A stretch of DNA of 64,000 nt from Selaginella moellendorffii. Lineage: Eukaryota > Streptophyta > Lycopodiopsida > Selaginellales > Selaginellaceae. Within the stretch, counting starts at the first letter, position 1, and each line of letters opens with the position of its first letter. The DNA lies in assembly GCF_000143415.4 (NCBI RefSeq), contig NW_003314282.1:1983697-2047696 (forward strand), read 5' to 3'. Below the pieces are notes generated by a model. The model searched no databases and was not told the origin of the DNA. It saw only the letters and a list, made by a program, of their open reading frames with translations. This document shows positions 10,899 to 23,400 of this stretch, piece after piece. The position numbers and the translations under genes are program-made.

Positions 10899-11409
10899 AT
10901 TGTTTAGATTGTTCACACTCCTCAACTGCAAACATTCAAAAACCCATCTTAGCATGTTCCAACTCCTCCAAGACAATGACGCCCACACCCTCCCCCATCA
11001 CAAACCCATCTCGGCCCTGCAAAACCATTGCTATATAGTAAAAACTCTACCACTGTACACAAGTGCATGCAACTCATCTCATCCCACGGGCAAGAAGCTC
11101 TTGATGGTTCGTTGTTGCACTAAGACAATGCCTTATAGGCAACAAATCCTCCAATGCCTATAGTGGATGAAGTTGAGTAGTCAATTCATGCAGCAATGCT
11201 GGACATGTAGTATCCAAAATGATATACCGATAGGAATGATTGTTGCATCAAATCCACCAGCAAGTATCACATCTTGTGCAGAAAGGCTTTCTATAATTGT
11301 GTCAAAGAGATTATAACTTGATCAAATCTCTCGTTACCACTTTGCCTTTGACAATGTGATTGGTGGCACTGAACATACAATAGTTACTAGTTGCACAAGC
11401 TGTCAAGAG
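10899..11409 (-). pseudogene. broken genomic copy of part of the KAS II gene
   Basis: The plus strand here matches the reverse complement of 40596-41105, inside the functional KAS II gene of this window, over about 510 bp. It keeps introns as well as exons (for example the sequence CAAATCTCTCGTTACC from an intron), so it is a DNA copy and not a retrocopy. The exon around the catalytic Cys is included. Of roughly 60 differences I counted, all but about ten are C-to-T or G-to-A relative to the functional gene. The left edge falls near the 3' splice site at 41105; the right edge falls within the catalytic exon. It is flanked by retroelement remains. Confidence 0.93.
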
Positions 11410-12002
11410 GTTGCATCTCTTAGCCCTTGAACCTTGGGAAGAAAAATTGTGAGATTTCAATTTACCAACACTAGAATCTATAGACATTTATGTGTATTTC
11501 CCTTTTTTTGAATGAGAGTGCAAGTAAAGATTCATAAATTCTAAATAGTATGCTATAACAAACCCCTTAAAAATATATTTTAGAAAAGAACCAAGTCTCT
11601 TTTTTATATGCAACAAGCTTACATCAACGGTTGTTTTTTTTTTTCTTTTCAAATGGTTATATGGCCTTATATAGAATTTTAATTCAAATTTGATAATTTT
11701 TAAATTCTGACAAACCTGATATTTACTAGCTAGAAAGCACATAGTACAAATTTAAGAAAGTGACAAGAATACTTTTTCTGCAAATATTTTATTTTATGTT
11801 CTAACAAACAAATTATTAGAACAAGAAGTGTTCTTTAGAACATTTTTATCTATATAATATTTAGACAATTGTGAAATTATTAGGTTTGCTATAACTTTAA
11901 TATTTTAAAGTTTATAATGTTTATACTAAATTACAATTGAAAATTGAGCTTAACTCGTGAGCTCAACTTTTCAGCTTGTGAGCTCAAGTATAGTTTATGC
12001 TC
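11410..12002. other. AT-rich spacer, nothing recognised
   Basis: No frame, repeat or homologous segment could be supported. It contains poly-T runs near 11631-11646 and short repeats of TCAGCTTGTGAGCTCAA near 11950-11985. Confidence 0.5.
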
Positions 12003-12524
12003 ACCCCTAGGACCTGTTGTCTCTCAAGTCGAGAAATTTGAGGTTGGATCCACTAGCGATGGCCAAAGCTAGTGCCACCCTAACTCTAGGTGATGAGAAG
12101 CAAAAGTTCTCAAGCTAGACAACCTTCTTGATGAGCCTGGCAAGAGATCTAGCTCCTTGGTCACCGATCATGTTGTTATGGAAGTGGAAGAGCTTGAGAG
12201 AGCTGGTGGTGGTGATGATCTCGCATACAGCATGATGCAAATCCCATTGTTCATGAAAAAGAGCTTCTTGAGCAATTCCTGGGACTTTAGCAGTGGCATA
12301 AAGGCCATCACAACCTTCTTATTGTCCAAGAGGTTTAGAACATCTGCACAAGCATACACATCACCTCTAGTGGCTCCTCCTCTAGCCGCCCAGTAACAAT
12401 GTCCAAGAATTGATTTCACCTTCGGGAGAAATCTGCTAAAGCTCTTGTCTCTAAGGAAAATATTGGAGTAGCATGACATTCCTAGTGGCAGAGGAAAGCT
12501 CTTTGCCCGGCTGAAATTGTTCAT
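12003..12524 (-). pseudogene. RanGAP-like leucine-rich-repeat gene fragment
   Basis: Minus-strand frames give LLKSQELLKKLFFMNNGI, then after a frame change LKLFHFHNNMIGDQGARSLA, a stop, LENFCFSSPRV and LKFLDLRDN. This resembles the LRR part of plant Ran GTPase-activating protein, which normally activates Ran GTP hydrolysis at the nuclear envelope; the match is from memory of the family. Frame breaks and a stop (near 12114) show it is dead. No WPP domain was seen. Like the KAS II fragment nearby, it is a piece of a host gene stranded in a repeat island. Another LRR protein remains possible. Confidence 0.55.
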
Positions 12525-13329
12525 CTTTCCAATTCAGATTTCCCTAGTGCTTCTAGCATCATTTGGCTTGCCTCTCAAGAATAAATCTTCACCACTGCCA
12601 CAGGATTGCTGCTAGTGCAGCCTAGAAAGTGGCTTGGATCCCACAGCAGTGACAAATGGTTACCTTTTAGTGATTGCTAATGGTAGGCTCAATCAAATGT
12701 GTATGGAGGCCTGCTTATGAGACTTGTTTTTTTCAAAGAAACCATTGAAGGCTAGAGGTTTTTCTGCTTGATATAGATTTGTGACATGGTTGCTGTATGA
12801 ATGTGACCTTGTCCTTAACAACATAAATTTTATGTTCTTTAAGGATTTGCAAAAACCTTGACAAAACACATATTAAATTGAAGAAGTAATGAAAATAGAT
12901 TCAAAATCCACTTTTTAACTACAAATCAGTGGTATTGGCATCCCATGTTCATCTTCCACTATTAAACTACAGTTCTGCAATAGAAATGTTGGACAAGATA
13001 TACACCTCACAATCATGGGAATCTATTTCCACTTCAAAACCATCCTCTTGCCTTGAAGTCTAAACTTTGTGTTATAACCCATACACAACAAAGATATATA
13101 TCAATTGTCAACTGTGTAATGTATTGCGTATCTTCACAAATCTCTCACACTTGCTATCACATATATCTCAACTATTAAATCTTGGCATATACCTAGAATA
13201 AGAATCCCTAGCATATACTATTATTATACTGACTTTTTTGTTTAAATATATGAGTATGATAACTATGAGTACAGCACATGTGTGTCGGTTAAGGGGAGAG
13301 TGATAGAGTGTGTTACATATATGGTGTCA
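12525..13329. other. AT-rich spacer, nothing recognised
   Basis: The left end (to about 12660) may still contain decayed upstream parts of the RanGAP-like fragment. The rest shows no supportable frame. Confidence 0.45.
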
Positions 13330-14545
13330 ACAGTTACTAAGCTTGATGTTTAGTATTTACAAAACATAAAGTTAGATTTACTTTTTCTAGATAAAATTCA
13401 TGACGCTCAAAAGGTTAATATATGGATTCAAAAACTTTGTTATAGGTTTGAGAATTTTGAATCACTTATTAATAATTTTTTATTTTAACATTTACATGAT
13501 TTGGATATATTATCATTATAGATCTTTGGAACCTTAAGGGATAAATAGGGATAAAATAAAGGCTCTTTCATCAAACAATTGCCTCTTTTTATATTGGCTT
13601 AGAGGAGAGATATAGAGTGTATTACAAATAGGGCTTTTTCCACAATCAATTGTTTATAATAAGTATATCATTATTAACTATTTATTGGTTGGAAGTTAAT
13701 GTTCTTATTACTACGTTTACAACTAATGTTAGATACTTTCTCCCCAATTAAGTGCTTGTTTAGAGTGAATTTTTTCAGACAATAGTCTTACTGTTTACAG
13801 TTAAAGTATTTTATATATTAATGTATTGACTAAGGATACCCACATTTTGTATATGCTTATTATCCATAAATAGATAGTTTGATGGAAGGGCTCATTCACA
13901 CCTTCAAAGGGATGATCATGAAGTTTATTGATATTTAACTATATAAAATCTTATATAGTCATAAATTTATATTGCTAATAAAGCTAAGTTTACCTTCACA
14001 ATTGTTATATGTTGTTGATGCTACATTCTTGGATCAATATTTGACAAACATTATTCCACTAATTTAAATAGAGTCTCCTGAACACTTGGGTTGCATATTA
14101 GTGGATTAGTATTGATACATCCACACATAAAGTGGATGACTTAGTATTAGTTCATTTTCTTAATCTTATAATATATAGTTTGTTTAAGATCCTTACTTAG
14201 TGGAATATATTTAGTTGCAACAAATTAGGCTACAAGTCTATAAAATTTAATATAACATTGAACAAACCAATTCTTTAAATTATGTATATGCAATGGTTAA
14301 AATGTTTTGTACAAAAGGACCAAGAACAAATTGCACTACTTATGGATTCACTAATGCCTTTTTCTGATGTTTTTATGTATTTTAACTATACTAACACTTA
14401 ATTGTTTTCCATCCTTTGATGATCTAAGGTGTTAGTGGATATCTATAAATTATTAATGTAGTGGGATTTTGATACTCATCAGATTAAAGACATTTGCTTC
14501 TGTATATAGGTTAAGTGCATATTTTTGTATTCCATGTATTCATAT
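13330..14545 (+). mobile_element. decayed 3' half of a second gypsy copy (integrase and LTR)
   Basis: Conceptual frames recover the same protein as the element at 536-5543 despite many stops: LDLLFLDKIHDAQKV and WIQKL (13377-13450), then EGLIHTFKGMIMKF (about 13880-13925), LDQYLTNIIPL (about 14030) and HKVDDLVLVHF (about 14126). After this, GTAGTGGGATTTTG (about 14459) and CTGTATATAGGTTAAG followed by ATTCCATGTATTCATA match the LTR. The order is that of the coding strand, so this copy points right. A stretch of integrase is deleted between about 13600 and 13870. Differences are mostly C-to-T and G-to-A. Confidence 0.75.
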
Positions 14546-15126
14546 AGCAAATTTTGAGGCTTTTATAAAAAAGTTATAATCCTCTCAAAACTTTTTTGTG
14601 TTTTAAAATTTAATTTTTATCATTATTACAATATAAAATTTATAATACACTTTAGCATTATAATTTATCTAGATTAATCTTGTTTTTATAACTTATATAC
14701 TCTCTTAAACACTTTCTAGTATATTTTAATTTATTCTACCATCTAACAATTAATATACACTTAAAATGGTGATTTTTCATAATCATATAAAAAGCTCTAT
14801 TATGGAATTTATGGAATTTGGAATTTCCATTTTTGCAATACCAACTTAATATACATAACATTGCTCTCATCAGCAACAGATTAGGCTCCATTTCATCTAC
14901 AATTATGGATTTAGTGGACTACATCTAAAATTATGAATTTAATGATTCTAATAGCACCAAAACAGTTTTATCATTTTAAATATGATGTAAGTGAATGAAA
15001 AGATTAGGCAGAACCACACTTTAAAGCTTATGTAGGCTAAAAAAATCTTGTAAAATGAGAACAAAAGAAAAAAAAAATCCTAACTAATAAGGAAATCAAA
15101 TTTTGTTGTTTGGAACGCACAATAAT
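14546..15126. other. AT-rich spacer, nothing recognised
   Basis: It is strongly A+T rich with scattered homopolymers. No frame, inverted repeat or match to other parts of the window could be supported. Confidence 0.5.
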
Positions 15127-15899
15127 TTATTGAGAGCAATTTAAATCAAACAAACCAAGAGCTTGAGCATAATCATGAAAAACTTTATACCATTCATAAG
15201 TGAACAATGGACATTCTTCTCTTAAAAAGCTGAAGACTTGCTGAATCGAGGGTTGGGGGTGGCTGCTCAATATCTTCCAGGCAGCAAAGATGGGAGTTGA
15301 AGCCAATGACATTCAGTTTTGTTTCCCAGAGTGGCAGATTTTGAAAATTTGGGAGGGGCTTTTGGAATGGACCTAGTGCTGGCTGTCATGAAGACTCGGT
15401 AAAGACCTTGTGAAAGATGCCATTCAGCTTCTCACCCTGGAATTATGCATAAAGATTAAACAGAGCTTTGGTATTATTACAGCCTTGCTAGCAGCTTCTT
15501 CTCACTCACTCATCGCTCGCTTACACGAAAGAGTGCTCAGGCTATGCACAAGAGGTTTTCGAGGTACATGCTCCTGGTTTCTGGAAAGTGACCAGATTTA
15601 CCACAGTCACAACTTGCCATGCCCGGCCATAATGTACTTTGCCAGTGCCAGAAAAGGCATCTAAAAGACTTCATGGTACGTAGCAAGCCAACTTGCTTCA
15701 GGGACACTCCATCCGCTGCATCCACAATCAGAACCCAAAGATGGTGGGCGGGGGACAATCTGGTTCGTTTTATGAAATTCAGCAACACGAACGGCCCTGA
15801 CCTTAAAAATTTAAGCTCAGAAAACATCACACTGACCATGAGAGTGAGTATATAGGCTGACCATCGATCCTGCACGAGAAATATTTTAACCGGGATCAT
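15127..15899 (-). pseudogene. possible decayed coding remnant, unidentified
   Basis: Base composition rises here compared with the island to the left, and two minus-strand open stretches appear (15899-15537 and 15312-15127, the latter with FSFLREECPLFTYEWYKVF). Between them the frame is broken. I do not recognise the family. It could equally be non-coding sequence or a downstream extension of the centrin transcript. Confidence 0.25.
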
Positions 15900-16319
15900 G
15901 TTTCACTGGTATCATGTGCTGCATACCAGAATTTGAAACTGTTGGAGCTTCTGGTCGAATGCGATTATAAGCTCTAGCAACGGTTGTCCGCTTGCTCCCA
16001 CCCACAGTGCCCAGGACCTCGTTTACAATGCCTCGCTCACGATTGCGAAGAAATAAATTGTGATTTTATCTATAGCTATCCATAACTAGAACGGAAACAA
16101 ACTCTAGTGTTGGTAAAGTATCTCAAACAGTTCGTTGCAGGCGTTGTAGGACCGCGAGCAGGAATGCTTTTCTGCAATATCACACTGAAAGCTTTCAACG
16201 GTATAGGAGATTCTGATAGGTTCCTTGCTCGATTGAATTTGTCAAGTCAGTGCTTATACTAGATTTCTAGGTGGCTATAATCGAATGCTTGTTTTGCACA
16301 AGAGCGACTACATGTTCTT
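15900..16319. other. spacer downstream of centrin
   Basis: No gene is visible. The part nearest 16320 is presumably the centrin 3' untranslated region. Confidence 0.45.
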
Positions 16320-17249
<930 letters not shown>

Positions 17250-17508
17250 TGCAGCGCAGAGAAGAGAGCTCCCGGGGAGGTCCAAACAAACCGCGGCAAG
17301 AAAGAACAGCTAGGGTACCAGGAGCGCATAATCTTGGAATTATACGCGGCATTTTCCGTCCCGGTATAACCGTTTCTTTCTACTCGACCATTTTGGACGG
17401 TGGAGATTGGGTCCGATCCGACGGTGCAATTTGAACCGGAATATCTCCGTGGGTGTTCCAATAAAAGCCCTAATGTAAGATCTGTGCGGGCATTTCGAGT
17501 GTGAAACG

Positions 17509-20500
17509 ATGAGCTCGGCCGAGGACGAGAGGGAAGGGAATGAAGTCTCTTCTTCTGATTCTGGCTCTATAGGTGATGCGCATCGTGATTTCTTCCCATT
17601 CTTCTCACTGTCGATGCTTTCCTCCGTTCTAGGGCTTGTTTCCTACACGGAGGCTGCGCTTGCAGCTCTGGAGGATGCAAATCTTGAAACCTTTCGGCAT
17701 ACGCTGCGGGTAATCCATCAAAACTTCCTCGCATCGCATTGGATAGAAATCTTTTTGCCACAGGGACTCACAAGAACTGCCTCTGACGAGGACTTTGTGA
17801 ATGCTTCAAGAGATGCCGAGCGCTTGTTTGCGAGAATAAACTCGCAGCACTTCTCCGTCTTCAAGCAAGCACTAAGTATGTGCGCCAAGTGGGAAACTCT
17901 TCAACCAAAGGTAAGCGTGCATGCATTGTGGCACATTTTTTGCTAATGCACACCAGAGACTTTTTTCCAGATCCAGGCATTTGATGCATCGGCCTTTCGA
18001 GAAAATATGAGCTTGGCATTAAAATCTCTGAATCTTGCTGTCGATTCATGGGACATGCAACAAGTTGTGGAACTATTTGCGGGCCTTCTTACACACCTGC
18101 AAACTAAGCAACAGGATCCTGAACAGGAAGACTCGGCAGGCGACCTCAGTGGTTTTCATAAAGCGTCAGAGTTGCAGGGGGATGCAGCAGATGGAGACAC
18201 GTCGCCAGAAAGCATTTCTGCTGATTTCCTTCCGAAGAGGTCTGGTTAAATTGGGTGATGTTATTGTATCTCGTATCTCGTTTCAGGAGCCAGGATCGGA
18301 ATTGGTCAGAGTCATGGAAATTGGCTGTTAAAGGTGTTCTTCAGAAACAACGGCGTGAACGAATACGGTAACTAGCACTGTACATCTGGTAATGAACCAT
18401 ATGACTTAGTTTATTCTCACTCAGTCACCGTGCAGAGATAAAGGACTTCAGAAAGTGCAAGCCTATACCAGAAGAATCATTCCGAAGTCAGAAGGCACTA
18501 GGGAGCATCTTCGCAAGATTTTAAGGTGCATATATATGCCAAACAACACAAAATACTGGCCATGAGCTGATCATGCAGCGCAAGTTTTCTTTTCGGTGAT
18601 CTGGAACCTAGCTTGAGGGAGGAAATTGTGGATGCTTTCGAGGACATCAGAGTATTATCCGGACAAAACATTATCAAGCAAGGGGATCCTGCAGACAATT
18701 TTTATGTCATTGTAAGTCTTGAAAGGTCCGTTACCTCATGCACAAATCTTTTCTAAAATTTGAGGCCTTTAACATTGTATGTTATCAATCGGTCTTTACA
18801 GGACGTCGGGGAATTTGACGTTCTTGTCCGGAAGGTACAGATTTGCTCCATGCTTCATGTCCTCGTGTTCATGTTGCATAGCTTCAGGGGAGAGAAGCAC
18901 CCGTGCTTGTGACAAGGAAAAGCCCGGGAGATTTCTTTGGAGAGCTTGCTCTCATGTATGACAGCCTCCGGAATGCGACCGTCAAAGCCACAACAAATGC
19001 CCTTGTGTGGGCTGTAGACCGTACAACGTTCAAGTCCATCATGAGCCGTCACTTGGCTGGATCACCAGTTGCACAGGTGCCATTCTGCAATGACTGTTTA
19101 AATCGCTGGTATACTACTGAAACTTTTTCGTGTTCGTTATTGGTACTAAAATCTTGTTTCAAAAGGTGCTGCGAGAGGCTCCTGTTTTGAAGAAGGTCGC
19201 GACGAGAGACATTGTCATGCTTAGCAGTCAGGCTGAAGTTGAGACATATCGTCGCGGCCAGTTTATTTTACGAGCTGGATCGTCTATGGATAGGGTAACT
19301 ATGTGTTTTTTCATTCATTTGTAACCAGGTTTTCATCTCTCAGATTTATATTATTCAAGAAGGACAGGTTAGAATAAGTTGGGGTGCAGCTGGAGGTTCA
19401 TCTCGTAATTCTCGTGGTGAAACTGTTGCTGTTATGAAGCGGTTGGAAATACTTGGTGAGGCACTTATTCTCAACGACGAGACGGTCATCTCGTGGAATT
19501 TCGTTGCTTCCTCTGAGCATGTAAGCTGTCTGACATTCTCGTATGGGATACAGACTGACGTAAGTGTGTTCGATTTCCAGACATCTGTCATTGTTATTGA
19601 ACGGAGTTTATTCACTGAGGCACTTCTTAATGATATTAGGAAGGACCTCCAAGTGCAGCTTGTTGCGCTTGGTTTACAGAGATTGCCTTCATTTCTGGAG
19701 CTAAGTTCCGAACAACTTTACAGTCTAGGCCGTCACTTTGACGATACCGCTCACGTCGCAGGTACTGAAAGGCTATTTTAATTCTACTGAAAGCTCACTT
19801 ATTGATACGTTTTGCTTTCTTAAGGCGAAGAGATTACAAAATGTGGTGACGTTTTGGGGCCTGAAGCTAGAATTTACGTGGTTCAGAGCGGGACTATATG
19901 TCTTTCCAAGTCTGCTGACGACGAAATGGTGATGACACCGCGTGGCAGCCATATTTCCTACACCTCTAGACAAAACGTGAGGGAACCAAGGGACTCTGGT
20001 ATTGGCTTTTGGGGTAGCAGGCTTGGTTCACTACTTAAGTCCGGCAGTACACCTCAATCTCCACGAAATAGCAACTTTGTCGCGGGTGCACTGACTACCC
20101 AGGACTTGCTCAGTCTTTCACAGGGCCTTGGTGGATCGACTAAAGTTAGAAAAGGTGGAAGTCCTCGTCAGAGTATTGGGTGCGTTGGCTGTTCCAGTTT
20201 TTCATTTTAACTCGTTACTTTGATTGTGCAGTTGTAGCTCTCCTTGGACTCTCACGACCTATGGTGTTTTTGGAGATGAATGCCTTTTAACTCGTGCAAG
20301 CGCAAAAGATGAAAGCTACTGGCCACCTTGCAAAACAACATCTGTGGTAGAATCTTCCAGGGGAATATGTTTATCCGTGACTATTGCGAAGCTGACTTCA
20401 ATCCTTGGTCCTATTCAAGAGCTACTCACCCGGTTGACAAATACCAAAGTACTCGGGTAATGCCAAGTCTTTCTTACTTTTATTTACTCTATCTTACACG

Positions 20501-22280
20501 AGTGCTTTGTCACAGGAAAATACATTGCTTAGACTACCTTTTTGGCTCAGAAATAGACTTATTATCTCATTCCATGGGCGTGAGAAAGCTACATTCTGGT
20601 GAAATGTTGTATCGAGCTGGAGACCCCGGTGATCGTTTATACATCGTGAGCAAGGGAACAGTGATCGAAACAGTACATACTCCCACACCCGATGGGAGCA
20701 AACAGAAGGGGGACCAGATTCTTCTATCTAAGGGATCATATTTTGGAGAGAATGCTCTTTTGGATGACGAGCCAAGGCCTTCCACCATGGTTGCGGGAAC
20801 AATGGATGCCAACAGACCAGGTTTGCTATCCTTGTGTAGCGAGCATTTTCTTAAAAGGCACGATATCTACAGGAGGAGCAGAGCTTTTCTACCTGGACAA
20901 GGGAGTGCTGGAGGCAAACTTTGGACCGCTCCGGGAGCTCATTGAAAATCGTAAAAAGGAAAATGAATTGAAGGGAATTGTTAAAACAATCGGATATGAG
21001 GATTTGGAAGAACTTGGAATTATCGGAACAGGTCACAGCTTGTACTTGAGCTTTATTATTTCCTGACGCAAGCTCGTTTTGTGTATGCAGGGCTCTTCGG
21101 CAAAGTGAAGCTGGTGTTTTGCCGACGGACACGCGAGTATTATGCTTTGAAGTGTGTCAGCAAGGCAAAGGTTCTAATACGTCAATATCTGAGCTGTTAG
21201 CCAGTTCGATATTTTATCATTCAAGCATGTTTGGATCCAGGTCATAAGACTCCAGGAGGAAGAACATCTCAGAAATGAGAAACTATTTATGACTGAAATG
21301 GACCATCCGTTTATCACCAAGCTTATTCGAACCTACAAGGATGACAAGAATGTAAGTCACAGTTGAACTTATGTCTGGGAGCTAAAATTTCTGAATACCA
21401 TGCAGATTTACTTGCTTCAAGAGCTGACCACGGGAGGCGAGTTATTCTTTCATATGGAGAAAGTTGGGCCTTTGAGGGAGGCTGAGGCATCGTTTTATGC
21501 CGGTGCTGTTCTTTTGGTGTAAGTAGAGTATGTCTTTGTTTACAATCGTGTTGACTTGTCAAGCACAGGCTGGAATACATGCACGGAAAAGGAATTGTTT
21601 ACCGTGATTTGAAGCCCGAAAACACTCTGATAGGAGACAACGGCTATCCAAAGCTTATTGACATGGGTTTTGCCAAGCGTATCTACAATCGACGAACCTA
21701 CTCCATGTGTGGGACTCCAGATTATATGGCACCGGAGATAATTCGAAGACAGGGACATGGAAAGGCTGTCGATTATTGGGCTCTAGGCTGCCTCATCTTT
21801 GAGTTGATAACGAATACAAGCGCTTTTAATCGCGGGGAAGATCCTCCGCAGGTAATCAAGTATTTTCTGGTTTACTTCCTGACTTTGCACGGTGTTTCGT
21901 CCAGTTAGTGTTTCACAGGATCATAGACGGACGTGTCAAGTTTCCACCATATGTTAGCTCAGATTGTGCCGATATTGTACGGAAACTGCTGGACCCGAAT
22001 CCTGAGACGCGGCTCGGCTGTCGAAAGCGAGGAGCTGCGGACATCAAGGAGCACCCCTTCTTCGCCAAGTCAGTCAATTTTCAGCTGCTGATCCGGCAAA
22101 AAGAAGAGCCTCCTGTAAGTTTTACTGAACTCATGCAAGTCACTCTACATTTCCCTTCTGCAGATGATTCCAGCAAAACTAGATAATTACACCAGCCTGT
22201 GCATACCCGACGAACCAAGCGATCCCATGGACGACTTGCCGGTGGACCCTTCGAACACAAAATGGGACGACATTTTCTGA
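17509..22280 (+). CDS. cGMP-dependent-type protein kinase with four CNB modules
   Basis: This is an AGC-family Ser/Thr kinase with regulatory and catalytic parts in one chain. After an N-terminal stretch with no recognised domain (exons from 17509) come four cyclic-nucleotide-binding folds: A about 18585-19075, B about 19160-19720, C about 19830-20440, D about 20520-20900. A (FGELALMYDSLRNATV) and D (FGENALLDDEPRPSTM) have full phosphate-binding cassettes with the key Arg. B (LGEALILNDETVIS) and C (FGDECLLTRAS) lack it. The kinase (about 20990-22060) has a Gly loop GTGLFGKV, VYRDLKPEN, DMG in place of DFG, and APEI. It ends with an AGC tail, NTKWDDIF. No PP2C domain is seen. Introns are about 50-75 bp. 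Confidence 0.9.
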
Positions 22281-22337
22281 GCCTCTGGTACATTTTTTTC
22301 TCTACCTATCCACGGTAAGTACGCGTAGCATTCGGTG

Positions 22338-23294
22338 TCAGAAGTTGAAGTTTCGGCAGTTTTGGCTCATAATTTGATAGTGGAGCAGTAGGATGAAGCA
22401 GCGAACACGGAGCCAGACGAGAGGTGACTTGAGCCTCCCGACGGTTGTCATCCTGGCCTTGACAACGAGCTCGCAGACCATCTCAAAGTTCTCGATGTCC
22501 CGGATGAGCGTGTAGCCGACGTTGAGCTCCAGGGGCGTGGTGGTGAGCTCCACGTGGACCAGGATGTCCAGCCGGGTGGCCCGGGGCACCACAAACTGGC
22601 GCACGATCGCCTTGCCGACGGGGGTGCCGCGGTAGAAGACGGTTGACTCCACGTACTCGTTGTGGATGTCCACGCGGGCGTTGACGTTGTGGTAGTCAAT
22701 GAAGAACTCGGCATCAAAGTCAAGCTCGTACGAGAAGTAGAGGCCGCTGCGATGCAAGTCAATGGCGATCACGTCCAGGCCCATGTTGTAGTCCTTGATC
22801 ATGAGGTGGGGGATCCGGGGGCGGAGGTGGAGGTAGACGAGGAGCATGGCGACCGCGACACCGAGCAGCAGGGCTGAGACGGCGAGCAGGGCCGAGGAGA
22901 GCGCGCTCCAGGCGCGGCGGCGGGTGGCGCTGGTCAGGTGTGCGAAGCGCTGCGTTTCCATGAGGCCCAGGACCACCGGCAGGGGATACACGGGGATCTT
23001 GCCGATCTTGACGCTGCGGAGAACGCCCCCCGGGAACCGGATCACTCGAGTGGAGCCGTCCTTGCCGGCGAGAACGAATCTTACCGACTTGTCTCCGGTA
23101 GTACTAGCAGGGGTGGCGGGGACTGCCACCGCTTTCGAGCTCGAGGCTGCTTTCTTCTTCAGGGCTGGGGGCGGGGGTGCTGTTGTTTTGATGGCACCGC
23201 GACGCTCCTCCAGTTTGGAGGCGCTGTCCGCTTTCTCGTCCTGGCCATCGACAATGAGGACGGCGGCACTCCGAGTGGTGGTGGTCTTCTCCAT
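22338..23294 (-). CDS. LEA-2/NHL-like single-pass membrane protein
   Basis: The intronless frame gives 318 residues. The first third is low-complexity and charged, with two RVxF-like motifs (KSVRF and RVIRF at about residues 70-90). A hydrophobic segment (LLAVSALLLGVAVAMLLVYL) follows at about residue 135-155, then YLHLRPRIPHL, the start of a beta-rich extracytoplasmic domain like those of LEA-2/NHL proteins (VESTVFYRGT ... FVVPRATRLDI). That family has roles in stress and defence at membranes; a function here cannot be assigned. It is a tandem paralog of the next gene, with which it shares HLRPRIPHL, VYPDP/PVYPLP followed by METxRF, and YVESxVFY. The start ATG is the first in frame. Confidence 0.75.
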   Translation of the reverse strand: MEKTTTTRSAAVLIVDGQDEKADSASKLEERRGAIKTTAPPPPALKKKAASSSKAVAVPATPASTTGDKSVRFVLAGKDGSTRVIRFPGGVLRSVKIGKIPVYPLPVVLGLMETQRFAHLTSATRRRAWSALSSALLAVSALLLGVAVAMLLVYLHLRPRIPHLMIKDYNMGLDVIAIDLHRSGLYFSYELDFDAEFFIDYHNVNARVDIHNEYVESTVFYRGTPVGKAIVRQFVVPRATRLDILVHVELTTTPLELNVGYTLIRDIENFEMVCELVVKARMTTVGRLKSPLVWLRVRCFILLLHYQIMSQNCRNFNF

Positions 23295-23400
23295 ACGTTC
23301 TCGGAGAAGCTGAAGCTCGGGTTATAAGAATGGGAAATGCCACGTAGGCTAGCTACAAGTTCAACCGCCAGCGCAACCGCGACGGCAATGGGTTCCATCA

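Noticed and set aside
12168-12524. 118-codon minus-strand frame as an intact gene
   Set aside because: Homology to RanGAP-like LRRs continues in another frame past its end, with stops, so it is a pseudogene fragment.
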